Numbered from the stretch's first letter, positions 37,411-52,200 are shown. The stretch is 64,000 nt of DNA from Siphonodentalium dalli (GCA_032622095.1 CP136069.1:8634036-8698035), one strand, 5' to 3'. The notes: a model not told the origin generated them from the letters alone. Program-made: numbers and translations.

Positions 37411-40400
37411 CCAGCCATAAATACACCATAGGAAACCCCCGACCCCACCAGTCACCCCGGTGGTACCCGCCCGAGGGGGTGAAAATGGGGTATGGACCAT
37501 TTTCGCAAACGGTATTTTTTCGACCGATTTGATGTTATGGGCGCGTGGCACACCCAAATATACAATATAAACACCCCTCGCCCCTCAACATCACTCCCGG
37601 GAGTACAACCCGATGGGGTGAAACTGGGAACGGACCATTTTCGTGAACGGTAAGGACATCGACCGATTTGACGGCATGGGTGGGTGACCCGCCCCAAATA
37701 AACCATAGAAACACCCGAACCCCACCATCACCGGGGGGGGGGGGGGTAACACTCCGAGGGGTAAACATTGGGTATGGACCATTTTCGAGAACGGTACGGA
37801 TTTCGACCGATTGATGGCATTTGGGTGGGAGGCCCGCCTCTATACACCATAGAAAAGCCCCATCCCACCTGTCAGCTGGGGGTACCTCCCAAGGGGGTGA
37901 AAATGAGGTACATGTATCGACCATTTTCGAGAAGGTAAGAATTTCGACCGATTTGACTACATGGCAGGGTGGCCCACCATAACACCACCCTAGAAACACT
38001 CCGACCCCTCCAATCATCCGGAGGTACCACCCTGAGGTGTGAAAATGGGGTATGGACCATTTTCGAGAACGGTAAGGGTTTCGACCAATTTGACGGCATG
38101 GGTGGGTGGCCCGCTCCAAATACACCCTAGAAACACCCATTCCCCCATCCATCACCACGGGGGTACCACTCCGAGGGGTGTGAACATGGGGTATGGACCA
38201 TTTTCGAGAACGGTAAGGATATTGACCGATTTGACGGTATGAATGGGTTGCCCTACTAACACGCCCTAGAAAGGTCCCGACCCCCATCATCACCAACGGG
38301 AGGTATGCTACCACCCGAGGGGTTAAAATGGGGTATGGACCATTTTCGAGAACGGTAAAGATTTCAACCAATTTGACGGCATGTGTGCGTGACCCGCCCA
38401 AAATAAACCATGGAAACACCCGATCCCCATCCATCACCCCGGCGGTACCACCCCGAGAAGATGAAAATGGGGTATGGACCATTTTTGAGAAAGGTAAGGA
38501 CTTTGACGGCACGGATGGGTGGCTTACACAAATACACCATAGAAACACACGATCGCACACCCATCAGCACCGTGGGTACCACCCGAGGGGTGAACATGGG
38601 GTATGGACATTTTCGAGAACGGTAAGGATTTCGACCGATTTGACTAGATGGGAGGGTGGCCCGCCAAATCCACACCATCGAAACACCCCGACACCACCAA
38701 TCACCACCGGAGGTACCAGCCCGAGGGGGTAAAAATGGGGTATGGACCATTTTCGAGAATTGTAAGGATTTCGACCGATTTGACGGCATGGATCGGTGGC
38801 CACCCCGAGATTAAAATGGGGTATGGACCATTTTCGAGAAAGCTAAGGACTTCAACCGATTTGACGGCATGGGTCGGTGGCCAGCCACAAATACACCATA
38901 GGAAACCAACGACCACACCAATCACCCCGGTGGTACCCGTCCGAGGGGGGTGAAAATGGGTTATGGAATATTTTCGATAACGGAAAAGATTTCGACCGAT
39001 TTGACGCCATGGTTCGGTGGCCACCCCGAGATGAAAATGGGGTATGGACCATTTTCGAGAAAGCTAAGGACTTCAACCGATTTGATGGCATGGGTGGGTG
39101 GCCCACCCCAAATAGACCATAGAAACACCCCGACCCCACCAATCAGCCCGGAGGTACCAGCCCGATGGTGTGAAAATGGGGTACGGAACATTTTCTAGAA
39201 CGATAAGGATTTCGACCGATTTGACGGCATGGGTCGGTGGCCAGCCACAAATACACCATAGGAAACCCCCGACCCCACCAATCACCCCGGTGGTACCCGC
39301 CCGAGGGGGTGAAAATGGGGTATGGACCATTTTCGCAAACGGTAAGGATTTCGACCGATTTGATGTTATGGGCGCGTGGCACACCCAAATACACAATATA
39401 AACACCCCTCGCCCCTCAACATCACTCCCGGGGGTACAACCCGATGGGGTGAAAATGGGAACGGACCATTTTCGAGAACGGTAAGGACATCGACCGATTT
39501 GACGGCATGGGTGAGTGACCCGCCCCAAATAAACCATAGAAACACCCGAACCCCACCCATCACCGGGGGGGGGGGGGTAACACTCCGAGGGGTATTTGAT
39601 GGCATTAGGGTGGGTGACCCGCCTCTATACACCATAGAAAAACCCCATCCCACCTGTCAGCTGGGGGTACCCCACAAGGGGGTGAAAATGAGGTACATGT
39701 ATCGACCATTTTCGAGAAGGTAAGAATTTCGACCGATTTGACTACATGGCAGGGTGGCCCACCATAACACCACCCTAGAAACACTCCGACCCCTCCAATC
39801 ACCCGGAGGTACCACCCTGAGATGTGAAAATGGGGTATGGACCATTTTAGAGAACGGTAAGGGTTTCGACCGATTTGACGGCATGGGTGGGTGGCCCGCT
39901 CCAAATACACCCTAGAAACACCCATTCCCCCATCCATCACCACGGGGGTACCACCCCGAGGGGGTGAACATGGGGTATGGACCATTTTCGAGAACGGTAA
40001 GGATATCGACCGATTTGACGGTATGAATGGGTTGCCCTACTAACACGCCCTACAAACGTCCCGACCCCCATCATCACCCACGGGAGGTATGCTACCACCC
40101 GAGGGGGTAAAATGGGGTATGGACCATTTTCGAGAACGGTAAACATTTCAACCAATTTGACGGCATGTGTGGGTGACCCGCCCAAAATAGACCATGGAAA
40201 CACCCCGATCCCCACCATCAACCCGGTGGTACCACCCGAGGAGATGAAAATGGGGTATGGACCATTTTCGAGAAAGGTAAGGACTTCAACCGATTTGACG
40301 GCACGGGTGGGTGGCTTACCCAAATACACCATATAAACACTCAATCGCACACACATCACCACCGTGGGTACCACCCGAGGGGTGAACATGGGGTATTGAC

Positions 40401-43400
40401 CATTTTCGAGAACGGTAAGGATTTCAACTGATTTGACGGCGTGGGTGGGTGGCCAGCCACAAATATACACTAGAAACACACCTACCCCAACCATCATCCC
40501 CTGTGGTACCACCACGAGGGGGTAAAAATGGAGTATGGACAATATTCGAGAACGGTAAGGATTTCAACCGATTTGATGTTATAGGCGGGTGGCACACCCC
40601 AAATACACAATATAAACACCCCACAACCGGGGAGTACCACCCGAGGGTTGAAAATGTGGTATGGACCATTTTCGCCAACGGTAAGGATTTCGACCGATTT
40701 GATGTTATGGGCGCGTGCCACACCCAAATACACAATATAAACACCCCTCGCCCCTCAACATCACTCCCGGGGGTACAACCCGATGGGGCGAAAATGGGAA
40801 CGGACCATTTTCGTGAACGGTAAGGACATCGACCGATTTGACGGCATGGGTGGGTGACCCGCCCCAAATAAACCATAGAAATACCCGAACCCCACCCATC
40901 ACCGGTGGGGGGGGGGGGGGGGGGTAACACTCCGATGGGTAAACATTGGGTATGGACCATTTTCGAGAACGGTACGGATTTCGAACGATTGATGGCATTT
41001 GGGTGGGTGGCCCGCCTCTATACACCATAGAAAAACCCCATCCCACCTGTCAGCTGGGGGTACCTCCCAAGGGGGTGGAAATGAGGTACATGTATCGACC
41101 ATTTTCGAGAAGGTAAGAATTTCGACAGATTTGACTACATGGCAGAGTGGCCCACCATAACACCACCCTAGAAACACTCCGACCCCTCCAATCACCCGGA
41201 GGTACCACCGTGGGGTGTGAAAATGGGGTATGGACCATTTTCGAGAACGGTAAGGGTTTCGACCGATTTGACGGCATGGGTGGGTGGCCCGCTCCAAATA
41301 CACCCTAGAAACACACATTCCCACATCCATCACCACGGGGGTACCACCCGAGGGGGTGAACATGGGGTATGGACCATTTTCAAGAACGGTAAGGATATCG
41401 ACCGATTTGACGGTATGAATGGGTTGCCCTACTAACACGCCCTACAAACGTCCGGACCCCCATCATCACCCACGGGAGGTATGCTACCACCCGAAGGGTT
41501 AAAATGGGGTATGGACCATTTTCGAGAACGGTAAAGATTTCAACCAATTTGACGGCATGTGTGGGTGACCCGCCCAAAATAGACCATGGAAACACACCGA
41601 TCCCCACCCATCACCCCGGTGGTACCACCCCGAGGAGATGAAAATGGGGTATGGACCATTTTTGAGAAAGGTAAGGACTTCAACCGATTTGACGGCACGG
41701 GTGGGTGGTTTACACAAATACACCATAGAAACACACGATCGCACACCCATCACCACCGTGGGTACCACCCGAGGGGTGAACATGGGGTATGGACCATCTT
41801 CGAGAACGGTAAGGATTTCAACTGATTTGACGGCGTGGGTGGGTGGCCAGCCACAAATATACACTAGAAACACACCTACCCCAACCATCATCCCCTGTGG
41901 TACCACCACGAGGGGGTAAAAATGGAGTATGGACAATATTCGAGAACGGTAAGGATTTCAAACGATTTGACGTTATGGGCGGGTGGCACACCCCAAATAC
42001 ACAATAGAAACACCCCACAACCGGGGAATACCACCCGAGGGTTGAAAATGGGGTATGGACCATTTTCGAGAAAGTTAAGGACTTCAACCGATTGGACGGC
42101 ACTGGTGGGTGGCTTACCCAAATACACCATAGAAACACACGATCGCACACCCATCACCACCGTGGGTACCACCCGAGGGGTGAACATGGGGTATGGACCA
42201 TTTTCGAGAACGGTAAGGATTTCAACTGATTTGACGGCGTGGGTGGGTGGCCAGCCACAAATATACACTAGAAACACACCTACCCCAACCATCACCCCCT
42301 GTGGTACCACCACGAGGGGGTAAAAATGGAGTATGGACAATATTCGAAAACGGTAAGGATTTCAACCGACTTGACGTTATGGGAGGTTGGCACACCCCAA
42401 ATACACAATAGAAACACCCCACAACCGGGGAGTACCACCCGAGGGGTGAAAATGGGGTATGGACCATTTTCGAGAACGGTAAGGATTTCGACCGATTTGA
42501 CGTCATGGGTGGGTGGCCCGCCCAAAATACAACCTAGAAACACCCAAACCCCACCATCACCCGGGGGGGGGGGGGGGTAACACTCCAATGGCGTGAACAT
42601 TGGGTATGGACCATTTTCGAGAACGGTAAGTATTTCGACCTATTTGACGGCATTTCGGGTGGGTGGCCTGCATGAAATACATCACAGAAAAACCACACCA
42701 ACCTGTCAGCTGGGGGTACCACGCATGGGGTGAAAATGAGCTATCGACCATTTTCGAAAAGGAAAGGATTTCGACCGATTTGACTAGATGGGAGGGTGGC
42801 CCGCCAAAACCACACCCTCGAAACACCCCGACACCACCAATCACCGCCGGAGGTACCAGCCCGAAGGGGTAAAAATGTGGTATGGACCATTTTCGAGAAT
42901 TGTAAGGATTTCGACCGATTTGACGGCATGGATCGGTGGCCACCCCGAGATGAAAATGGGGTATGGACCATTTTCGAGAAAGCTAAGGACTTCAACCGAT
43001 TTGATGGCATGGGTGGGTGGCCCACCCCAAATACACCATAGAAACACCCCGACCCCACCAATCATCCCGGATGTACCAGCCCGATGGGGTGAAAATGGGG
43101 TATGGAACATTTTCGAGAACGGTAAGGATTTCGACCGATTTGACGGCATGGGTCGGTGGCCAGCCACAAATACACCATAGGAAACCCCCGACCCCAATAA
43201 TCACCCCGGTGGTACCCGCCCGAGGGGGTGAAAATGGGGTATGGACCATTTTCGCAAACGGTGAGGATTTCGACCGATTTGATGTTATGGGCGCGTGGCA
43301 CACCCAAATACACAATATAAACACCCCTCGCCCCTCAACATCACTCCCGGGGGTACAACCCGATAGGGTGAAAATGGGAACGGACCATTTTCGAGAACGG

Positions 43401-43735
43401 TAAGGACATCGACCGATTTGACGGCATGGGTGGGTGACCCGCCCCAAATAAACCATAGAAACACCCGAACCCCACCCATCACCGGGGGGTGGGGGGTAAC
43501 ACTCCGAGGGGTAAACATTGGGTATGGACCATTTTCGAGGACGGTACGGATTTCGACCGATTGATGGCATTTGGGTGGGTGACCCGCCTCTATACAACAT
43601 AGAAAAACACCATCCCACCTGTCAGCTGGGGGTACCTCCCAAGGGGGTGAAAATGAGGTACATGTATCGACCATTTGCGAGAAGGTAAGAATTTCGACCG
43701 ATTTGACTACATGGCAGGGTGGCCCACCATAACAA
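37411..43735. repeat. satellite array, monomer about 140 bp, with higher-order organisation
   Basis: About 45 monomers contain the core GGGGTATGGACCATTTTCGAGAACGGTAAGGA...TCGACCGATTTGACGGCATGGGTGGGTGGCC...CACC(A/C)TAGAAACACCC...GGTACCACCCGAGGGGTG. Successive cores lie 136-142 bp apart, with occasional shorter monomers. Marker monomers recur in a fixed order: CACAATATAAACACCCCTCG at about 37562, 39391, 40733 and 43312, followed each time by a poly-G monomer, a CTGTCAGCTGGGGG monomer and a CATGTATCGACCATTT monomer. Long open frames on both strands arise because the monomers lack stops; they are not genes. Confidence 0.93.
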
Positions 43736-46700
43736 CCACCCCCCCCCCATTTCGGGGATGGTGGGATGTAATTATGTGTATTTGAGGCGGCCACACACCC
43801 TCGCCGTCAAATCACCGATCCGAAAAAACCCGTTCAAAAAGGACCTATTATTCCGATTCCCCACGAATACTAAATTCGAGAAAATCCCCAATGTGACAAA
43901 AATGCATCCCATATTTATAGAACCAATTTATATAGTCACACGGGCGATCACAAATGTCACCGATACTTCCGCACATATGTTCACAAATACGATATGGCCA
44001 AATAACCTCACGATTAGCGCTAATATGTGAGTTATTATTTCAATTCCCCACCAAAACTAAACCCTAGGTAGCTACCATATATAGGAGTCAATCTTACGCG
44101 ATATTGGGGAATTTGTCGTGTTTCGTTTCAATGGGAAATCGATTGGTGTGCCCTCTATTCTGGACAATTATTAAGTTAAATGGACGCTATTGTATTGTGC
44201 AGCCTTGCTTTTGCAGTTATTGATAATTTTAAGTGGGGTTTTGTCCCATTATGGGCGCACAGAGAGCAGTACAGTTCAATCATTTCTAAACTGGCTACCA
44301 TATATAGGAGCCAATCTTACGCGATATTGGGGAATTTGTCGGGTTTCGTTTCAATGGGGAATCGAATGGTGTGCCCTCTATTGTGGACAATTGTTAAGTT
44401 AAATTGACGCTATTGTATTGTGCAGCATTGCTTTTGCAGTTATTGAAAGGACCTATTATTCCGATTCCCCACGAATACTAATCCGAGAAAATACCCAATG
44501 TGACAAAAAATGCATCCCATATTTATAGAACCCATATATAGTCACACGGGGTGATCACAAATGTCACCGATACTTCCGCACATATGTTCACAAATACGAT
44601 ATGGCCAAATAACCTCACGATTAGCGCTAATATGTGAGTTATTATTTCAATTCCCCACCAAAACTAAATCCTAGGTAGCTACCATATATAGGAGTCAATC
44701 TTACGCGATATTGGGGAAATTGTGGGTTTCGTTTCAATGGGGAATCGATTGGCGTGCCCTCTATTGTGGACTATTATTAAGTTAAATGGACACTATTGTA
44801 TTGTGCAGCCTTGCTTTAGCAATTATTGATCATTTTAATTGGGGTTTTGTCCCATTAAGGGCGCACAGAGGCCACTACCGTTCAATCATTTCTAACCTGG
44901 CTACCATATATGCGAGCCAGGATTCAGCAAAACCGATCGCGATTTTACGTAAAACGCTGTCACCGCGAATTCTTTGGACATTGCGACACCAAATTATGAG
45001 TGGACGTTTATATGGCCACCGTCCACCTTATGTAGTCGACCGATCCAAGAAATCTCGTTCGGAAGAACCCGGATTAGGCCGGATATCATCGCTTTTATTA
45101 TGATATAGAGAGTATTCAATTGGGTGGGACCCCCCCCCCCATTTCCTTGAGGGTGGGATGTCTCTATGGGTATTTGAGGCGGCCACCCACACTCGTCGTC
45201 AAATCACCGATCCGAGAAAACCCGTTCAAAAAGGACGTGTTATTCCGATTTCCCACGAATACTAAATTCGAGAAAATCCCCAATGTGACAAAAATGCATC
45301 CCATATTTATAGAACCCATCTACAGTCACACGGGCGATCACAAATGTCACCGATACTTCCGCACATATGTTCACAGATGCGATATGGCCAAATAACCTCA
45401 CGATTAGCGCTAATATCTGAGTTATTATTTCAATTCCCCACCAAAACTAAACCCTAGGTAGCTACCATATATACGAGTCAATCTTTTGCAATATTGGGGA
45501 ATTTGTCGGGTTTCGTTTCAATGGGGAATCGATTGGTGTGCCCTCTATTGTGGACAATTATTAAGTTAAATGGACACTATTGTATTGTGCCGCCTTGCTT
45601 TTGCAATTATTGATAATTTTAATTGGGGTTTTGTCCCATTAAGGGCGCACAGAGGGCACTACAGTTCAATCATTTCTAACCTGGCTACCATATATGCGAG
45701 CCAGGATTCAGCAAAACCGATCGCGATTTACGTAAAACGCTGTCACTGCGAATTCTTTGGACATTGCGACACCAAATTATGAGTGGACGTTTATATGGCC
45801 ACCGTCCACTTTATGTAATCGACCGATCCAAGAAATCTCGTTCGGAAGAACCCGTATTAGGCCGGATATCATCGCTTTTATTATGATATAGAGAGTAATC
45901 AATTGGGTGGGACCCCCCCCCCCAATTTCTTTGAGGATGGGATGTATCTATGGGTATTTGAGGCGGCCACCCACCCTCGTCGTCAAATCACCGATCCGAG
46001 AAAACCCGTTCAAAAAGGACGTGTTATTCCGATTTCCCACAAATACTAAATTCGAGAAAATCCCCAATGTGACAAAAATGCATCCCATATTTATAGAACC
46101 CATCTACAGTCACACGGGCGATCACAAATGTCACCGATACTTCCGCACATATGTTCACAGATGCGATATGGCCAAATAACCTCGCGATTAGCGTTAATAT
46201 CTGAGTTATTATTTCAATTCCCCACCAAAACTAAACCCTAGGTAGCTACCATATATACGAGTCAATCTTTTGCAATATTGGGGAATTTGTCGGGTTTCGT
46301 TTCAATGGGGAATCGATTGGTGTGCCCTCTATTGTGGGCAATTATTAAGTTAAATGGACACTATTGTATTGTGCCGCCTTGCTTTTGCAATTATTGATAA
46401 TTTTAATTGGGGTTTTGTCCCATTTAAGGGCGCACAGAGGGCACTACAGTTCAATCATTTCTAACCTGGCTACCATATATGCGAGCCAGGATTCAGCAAA
46501 ACCGATCGCGATTTACGTAAAACGCTGTCACTGCGAATTCTTTGGACATTGTGACACCAAATTATGAGTGGACGTTTATATGGCCACCGTCCACCTTATG
46601 TAATCGACCGATCCAAGAAATCTCGTTCGGAAGAACCCGTATTAGGCCGGATATCATCGCTTTTATTATGATATAGAGAGTAATGAATTGGGTGGGACCC

Positions 46701-49700
46701 CCCCCCCCCATTTCTTTGAGGGTGGGATGTATCTATGGGTATTTGAGGCGGCCACCCACCCTCGTCGTCAAATCACCGATCCGAGAAAACCCGTTCAAAA
46801 AGGACGTGTTATTCCGATTTCCCACGAATACCAAATTCGAGAAAATCCCCAATGTGACAAAAATGCATCCCATATTTATAGAACCCATCTACAGTCACAC
46901 GGGCGATCACAAATGTCACCGATACTTCTGCACATATGTTCACAGATGCGATATGGCCAAATAACCTCACGATTAGCGCTAATATCTGAGTTATTATTTC
47001 AATTCCCCACCAAAACTAAACCCTAGGTAGCTACCATATATACGAGTCAATCTTTTGCGATATTGGGGAATTTGTCGGGTTTCGTTTCAATGGGGAATCG
47101 ATTGGTGTGCCCTCTATTGTGGACAATTATTAAGTTAAATGGACACTATTGTATTGTGCCGCCTTGCTTTTGCAATTATTGATAATTTTAATTGGGGTTT
47201 TGTCCCATTAAGGGCGCACAGAGGGCACTACAGTTCAATCATTTCTAACCTGGCTACCATATATGCGAGCCAGGATTCAGCAAAACCGATCGCGATTTAC
47301 GTAAAACGCTGTCACTGCGTATTCTTTAGACATTGCGACACCAAATTATGAGCAGGGTTCGCGCTGCCACTTGCCAAATTTGCCAATGGCAAAAATAATT
47401 CACATTTGGCAAAAAATATCTTCATTTGGCAAAAGTTTTGGCAAGTCACTTTTTAATTCCTCAATAAAGTTATAAATTATCGGTCAATGAATACCATTCA
47501 TTTTAGGAAAATATTACAATAAAAAGATATTGGTGGTGTTTTATATGGTTTCGGAAAAGTTAACACCTCCAATTAGATGCAGTTAAGCTGGTAACATTAT
47601 TATCAATGGGAGGAGGGATTACCAATATTTAGTGTGATGGTGGTGTTTACATAGCTAATCCTCTTGTGATGTTCCCTACTGATGAAGCAACTATTCTACC
47701 ATTTTATTGTTCGGTGATTGGTTCATTGTTGTATGATAAACCACAATAGAGATATCGAACCCGCGAGTGTTGAAACATAAAACTCAATCAAGGTTGCAAA
47801 AAATGATACTATCGGGAATAACATTTGGCAAATTCTAATAGAATTTGGCAAAAAATATTTTTATTTGGCAAATTATTTGGCAAAAGTAAATTTCGGTCCA
47901 GCGTGGACCCTGATTATGAGTGGCCGTTTATATGGTCACCGTCCACCTTATGTAATCGACCGATCCAAGAAATCTCGTTCGGAAGAACCCGGATTAGGCC
48001 GGATATCATCGCTTTTATTATGATATAGAGAGTAATCAATTGGGTGGGACCCCCCTCCATTTCTTTGAGTGTGGGATGTATCTATGGGTATTTGAGGCGG
48101 CCACCCACCCTCGTCGTCAAATCACCGATCCGAGAAAACCCGTTCAAAAAGGACGTGTTATTCCGATTTCCCACGAATACTATATTCGAGAAAATCCCCA
48201 ATGTGACAAAAATGCATCCCATATTTATAGAACCCATCTACAGTCACACGGGCGATCACAAATGTCACCGATACTTCCGCATATATGTTCACAGATGCGA
48301 TATGGCCAAATAACCTCACGATTAGCGCTAATATCTGAGTTATTATTTCAATTCCCCACCAAAACTAAACCCTAGGTAGCTACCATATATACGAGTCAAT
48401 CTTTTGCGATATTGGGGAATTTGTCGGGTTTCGTTTCAATGGGGAATCGATTGGTGTGCCCTCTATTGTGGACAATTATTAAGTTAAATGGACACTATTG
48501 TATTGTGCCGCCTTGCTTTTGCAATTATTGATAATTTTAATTGGGGTTTTGTCCCATTAAGGGCGCACAGAGGGCACTACAGTTCAATCATTTCAAAACC
48601 TGGCTACCATATATGCGAGCCAGGATTCAGCAAAACCGATCGCGATTTTACGTAAAACGCTGTCACTGCGAATTCTTTGGACATTGCGACACCAAATTAT
48701 GAGTGGACGTTTATATGGCCACCGTCCACCTTATGTAGTCGACCGATCCAAGAAATCTCGTTTGGAAGAACCAGGATTAGGCCGGATATCATCGCTTTTA
48801 TTATGATATAGAGAGTATTCAATTGGGTGGGACCCCCCCCCCCCCATTTCTTTGAGGGTGGGATGTATCTATGGGTATTTGAGGCGGCCACCCACCCTCG
48901 TCGTCAAATCACCGATCCGAGAAAACCCGTTCAAAAAGGACGTGTTATTCCGATTTCCCACGAATACTAAATTCGAGAAAATCCCCAATGTGACAAAAAT
49001 GCATCCCATATTTATAGAACCCATCTACAGTCACACGGGCGATCACAAATGTCACCGATACTTCCGCACATATGTTCACAGATGCGATATGGCCAAATAA
49101 CCTCATGATTAGCGCTAATATCTGAGTTATTATTTCAATTCCCCACCAAAACTAAACCCTAGGTAGCTACCATATATACGAGTCAATCTTTTGCGATATT
49201 GGGGAATTTGTCGGGTTTCGTTTCAATGGGGAATCGATTGGTGTGCCCTCTATTGTGGACAATTATTAAGTTAAATGGACACTATTGTATTGTGCCGCCT
49301 TGCTTTTGCAATTATTGATAATTTTAATTGGGGTTTTGTCCCATTAAGGGCGCACAGAGGGCACTACAGTTCAATCATTTCTAACCTGGCTACCATATAT
49401 GCGAGCCAGGATTCAGCAAAACCGATCGAGATTTTACGTAAAACGCTGTCACGGCGAATTCTTTGGACATTGCGACACCAAATTATGAGTGGACGTTTAT
49501 ATGGCCACCGTCCACCTTATGTAGTCGACCGATCCAAGAAATCTCGTTCGGAAGAACCCGGATTAGGCCGGATATCATCGCTTTTATTATGATATAGAGA
49601 GTATTCAATTGGGTGGGACCCCCCCCCCCCCCATTTCTTTGAGGGTGGGATGTATCTATGGGTATTTGAGGCGGCCACCCACCCTCGTCGTCAAATCACC

Positions 49701-51705
49701 GATCCGAGAAAACCCGTTCAAAAAGGACGTGTTATTCCGATTTCCCACGAATACTAAATTCGAGAAAATCCCCAATGTGACAAAAATGCATCCCATATTT
49801 ATAGATCCAATCTACAGTCACACGGGCGATCACAAATGTCACCGATACTTCCGCAAATATGTTCACAGATGCGATATGGCCAAATGACCTCACGATTAGC
49901 GCTAATATCTGAGTTATTATTTCAATTCCCCACCAAAACTAAACCCTAGGTAGCTACCATATATACGAGTCAATCTTTTGCGATATTGGGGAATTTGTCG
50001 GGTTTCGTTTCAATGGGGAATCGATTGGTGTGTCCTGTATTGTGGACAATTATTAAGTTAAATGGACACTATTGTATTGTGCCACCTTGCTTTTGCAATT
50101 ATTGATAATTTTAATTGCGGTTTTGTCCCATTAAGGGCGCACAGAGGGCACTACAGTTCAATCATTTCTAACCTGGCTACCATATATGCGAGCCAGGATT
50201 CAGCAAAACCGATCGCGATTTTACGTAAAACGCTGTCACTGCGAATTCTTTGGACATTGCGACACCAAATTAGGAGTGGACGTTTATATGGCCACCGTCC
50301 ACCTTATGTAGTCGACCGATCCAAGAAATCTCGTTCGGAAGAACCCGGATTAGGCCGGATATCATCGCTTTTATTATGATATAGAGAGTATTCAATTGGG
50401 TGGGACCCCCCCCCCATTTCTTTGAGGGTGGGATGTATCTATGGGTATTTGAGGCGGCCACCCACCCTCGTCGTCAAATCACCGATCCGAGAAAACCCGT
50501 TCAAAAAGGACGTGTTATTCCGATTTCCCACGAATACTAAATTCGAGAAAATCCCCAATGTGACAAAAATGCATCCCATATTTATAGAACCCATCTACAG
50601 TCACACGGGCGATCACAAATGTCACCGATACTTCCGCACATATGTTCACAGATGCGATATGGCCAAATAACCTCACGATTAGCGCTAATATCTGAGTTAT
50701 TATTTCAATTCCCCACCAAAACTAAACCCTAGGTAGCTACCATATATACGAGTCAATCTTTTGCGATATTGGGGAATTTGTCGGGTTTCGTTTCAATGGG
50801 GAATCGATTGGTGTGTCCTCTATTGTGGACAATTATTAAGTTAAATGGACACTATTGTATTGTGCCACCTTGCTTTTGCAATTATTGATAATTTTAATTG
50901 CGGTTTTGTCCCATTAAGGGCGCACAGAGGGCACTACAGTTCAATCATTTCTAACCTGGCTACCATATATGCGAGCCAGGATTCAGCAAAACCGATCGCG
51001 ATTTTACGTAAAACGCTGTCACTGCGAATTCTTTGGACATTGCGACACCAAATTAGGAGTGGACGTTTATATGGCCACCGTCCACCTTATGTAGTCGACC
51101 GATCCAAGAAATCTCGTTCGGAAGAACCCGGATTAGGCCGGATATCATCGCTTTTATTATGATATAGAGAGTATTCAATTGGGTGGGACCCCCCCCCCCA
51201 TTTATTTGAGGGTGGGATGTATCTATGGGTATTTGAGGCGGCCACCCACCCTCGTCGTCAAATCACCGATCCGAGAAAACCCGTTCAAAAAGGACGTGTT
51301 ATTCCGATTTCCCACGAATACTAAATTCGAGAAAATCCCCAATGTGACAAAAATGCATCCCATATTTATAGAACCCATCTACAGTCACACGGGCGATCAC
51401 AAATGTCACCGATACTTCCGCACATATGTTCACAGATGCGATATGGCCAAATAACCTCACGATTAGCGCTAATATCTGAGTTATTATTTCAATTCCCCAC
51501 CAAAACTAAACCCTAGGTAGCTACCATATATACGAGTCAATCTTTTGCAATATTGGGGAATTTGTCGGGTTTCGTTTCAATGGGGAATCGATTGGTGTGC
51601 CCTCTATTGTGGACAATTATTAAGTTAAATGGACACTATTGTATTGTGCCGCCTTGCTTTTGAAATTATTGATCATTTTAATTGGGGTTTTGTCCCATTA
51701 AGGGC
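43736..51705. repeat. 784-bp satellite array, about ten units
   Basis: Units start at GGGTGGGACCCCC (poly-C) and continue CATTTCTTTGAGGGTGGGATG...GAGGCGGCCACCCACCCTCGTCG. Starts are at 45122, 45905, 46690, 48042, 48825, 49611, 50398 and 51181, so the period is 783-787. The spacing 46690-48042 is one unit plus a 568-bp transposon insertion with its duplication. Two irregular, partly deleted units (43736-45121) begin the array, with a local duplication at about 44061-44180/44281-44400. The last unit is cut at about 51705. The recurring 70-112-codon frames are repeat by-products. Confidence 0.93.
47353..47912. mobile_element. hAT-like non-autonomous DNA transposon inserted in the 784-bp satellite
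   Basis: The 560-bp insert begins CAGGGTTCGCGCTGCCAC and ends GGTCCAGCGTGGACCCTG, an imperfect terminal inverted repeat. It is flanked by perfect 8-bp duplications ATTATGAG (47345-47352 and 47913-47920), where other satellite units have a single ATTATGAG. CAGGG ends and an 8-bp duplication are diagnostic of hAT elements. There is no transposase. It is homologous to 478-1345. Confidence 0.93.
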
Positions 51706-52200
51706 CATTTTATATACAATCGTGAAATTTGTCATGGATGTTATCAATTACATGTAGACGGGAACGAGTCCTTTTGAGGTTATTCAGCCAAAAAACATGG
51801 CCGCTGGAGGCCATCTTGGATTTCAAAATTAAATCCATTGGTGCGGGCTACAGGTCGTACTATTCGACTGATGATCATGAAATTTGTCATGGATGTTAAT
51901 ATTGAAATGTAGATGGGATCGAGTCATTTTGGGGTCGTTCGGGCAAAAAAATAGCCACCAGCAGCCATCTTGGATTTTACTCTTTACATGACTAAATCCT
52001 TTGGCGTGGGCTGCAGGTCGTAGCTTTAGTCGGATCTTCATGAAATTTGTCATGGATGTTAACAATGACATGTAGATGGGAAACGAGTCATTTTGAGGTC
52101 ATTCAGCCAAAAAACATGGCCGCCAGCAGCCATCTTGGATTTTACTCTTTGCATGACTAAATCCTTTGGCACAGCTACAGCCTACATGTACATGTAGGTT
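51706..52200. repeat. dispersed repeat, about three to four tandem units of about 165 bp
   Basis: The unit reads GAAATTTGTCATGGATGTTAA...ACATGTAGATGGGAACGAGTCATTTTGAGGTCATTC(A/G)GCCAAAAAACATGGCCGCCAGCAGCCATCTTGGATTT...ACTAAATCCTTTGGC. The family recurs at about 53390-53480, 54120-54230, 54540-54660, 57680-57960, 58635-59250 and, diverged, 61330-61980. Confidence 0.85.

Noticed and set aside
37535..38560. 341-codon minus-strand open frame and many similar ones in 37.4-43.7 kb
   Set aside because: They are products of a stop-poor 140-bp satellite; both strands and several frames are open at once and the peptides merely repeat the monomer.
45120..51454. Repeated 70-112-codon frames (for example those beginning MGGTPPP or MDTIVLC)
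   Set aside because: They recur once per 784-bp satellite unit, vary in frame with poly-C length, and have no domain.
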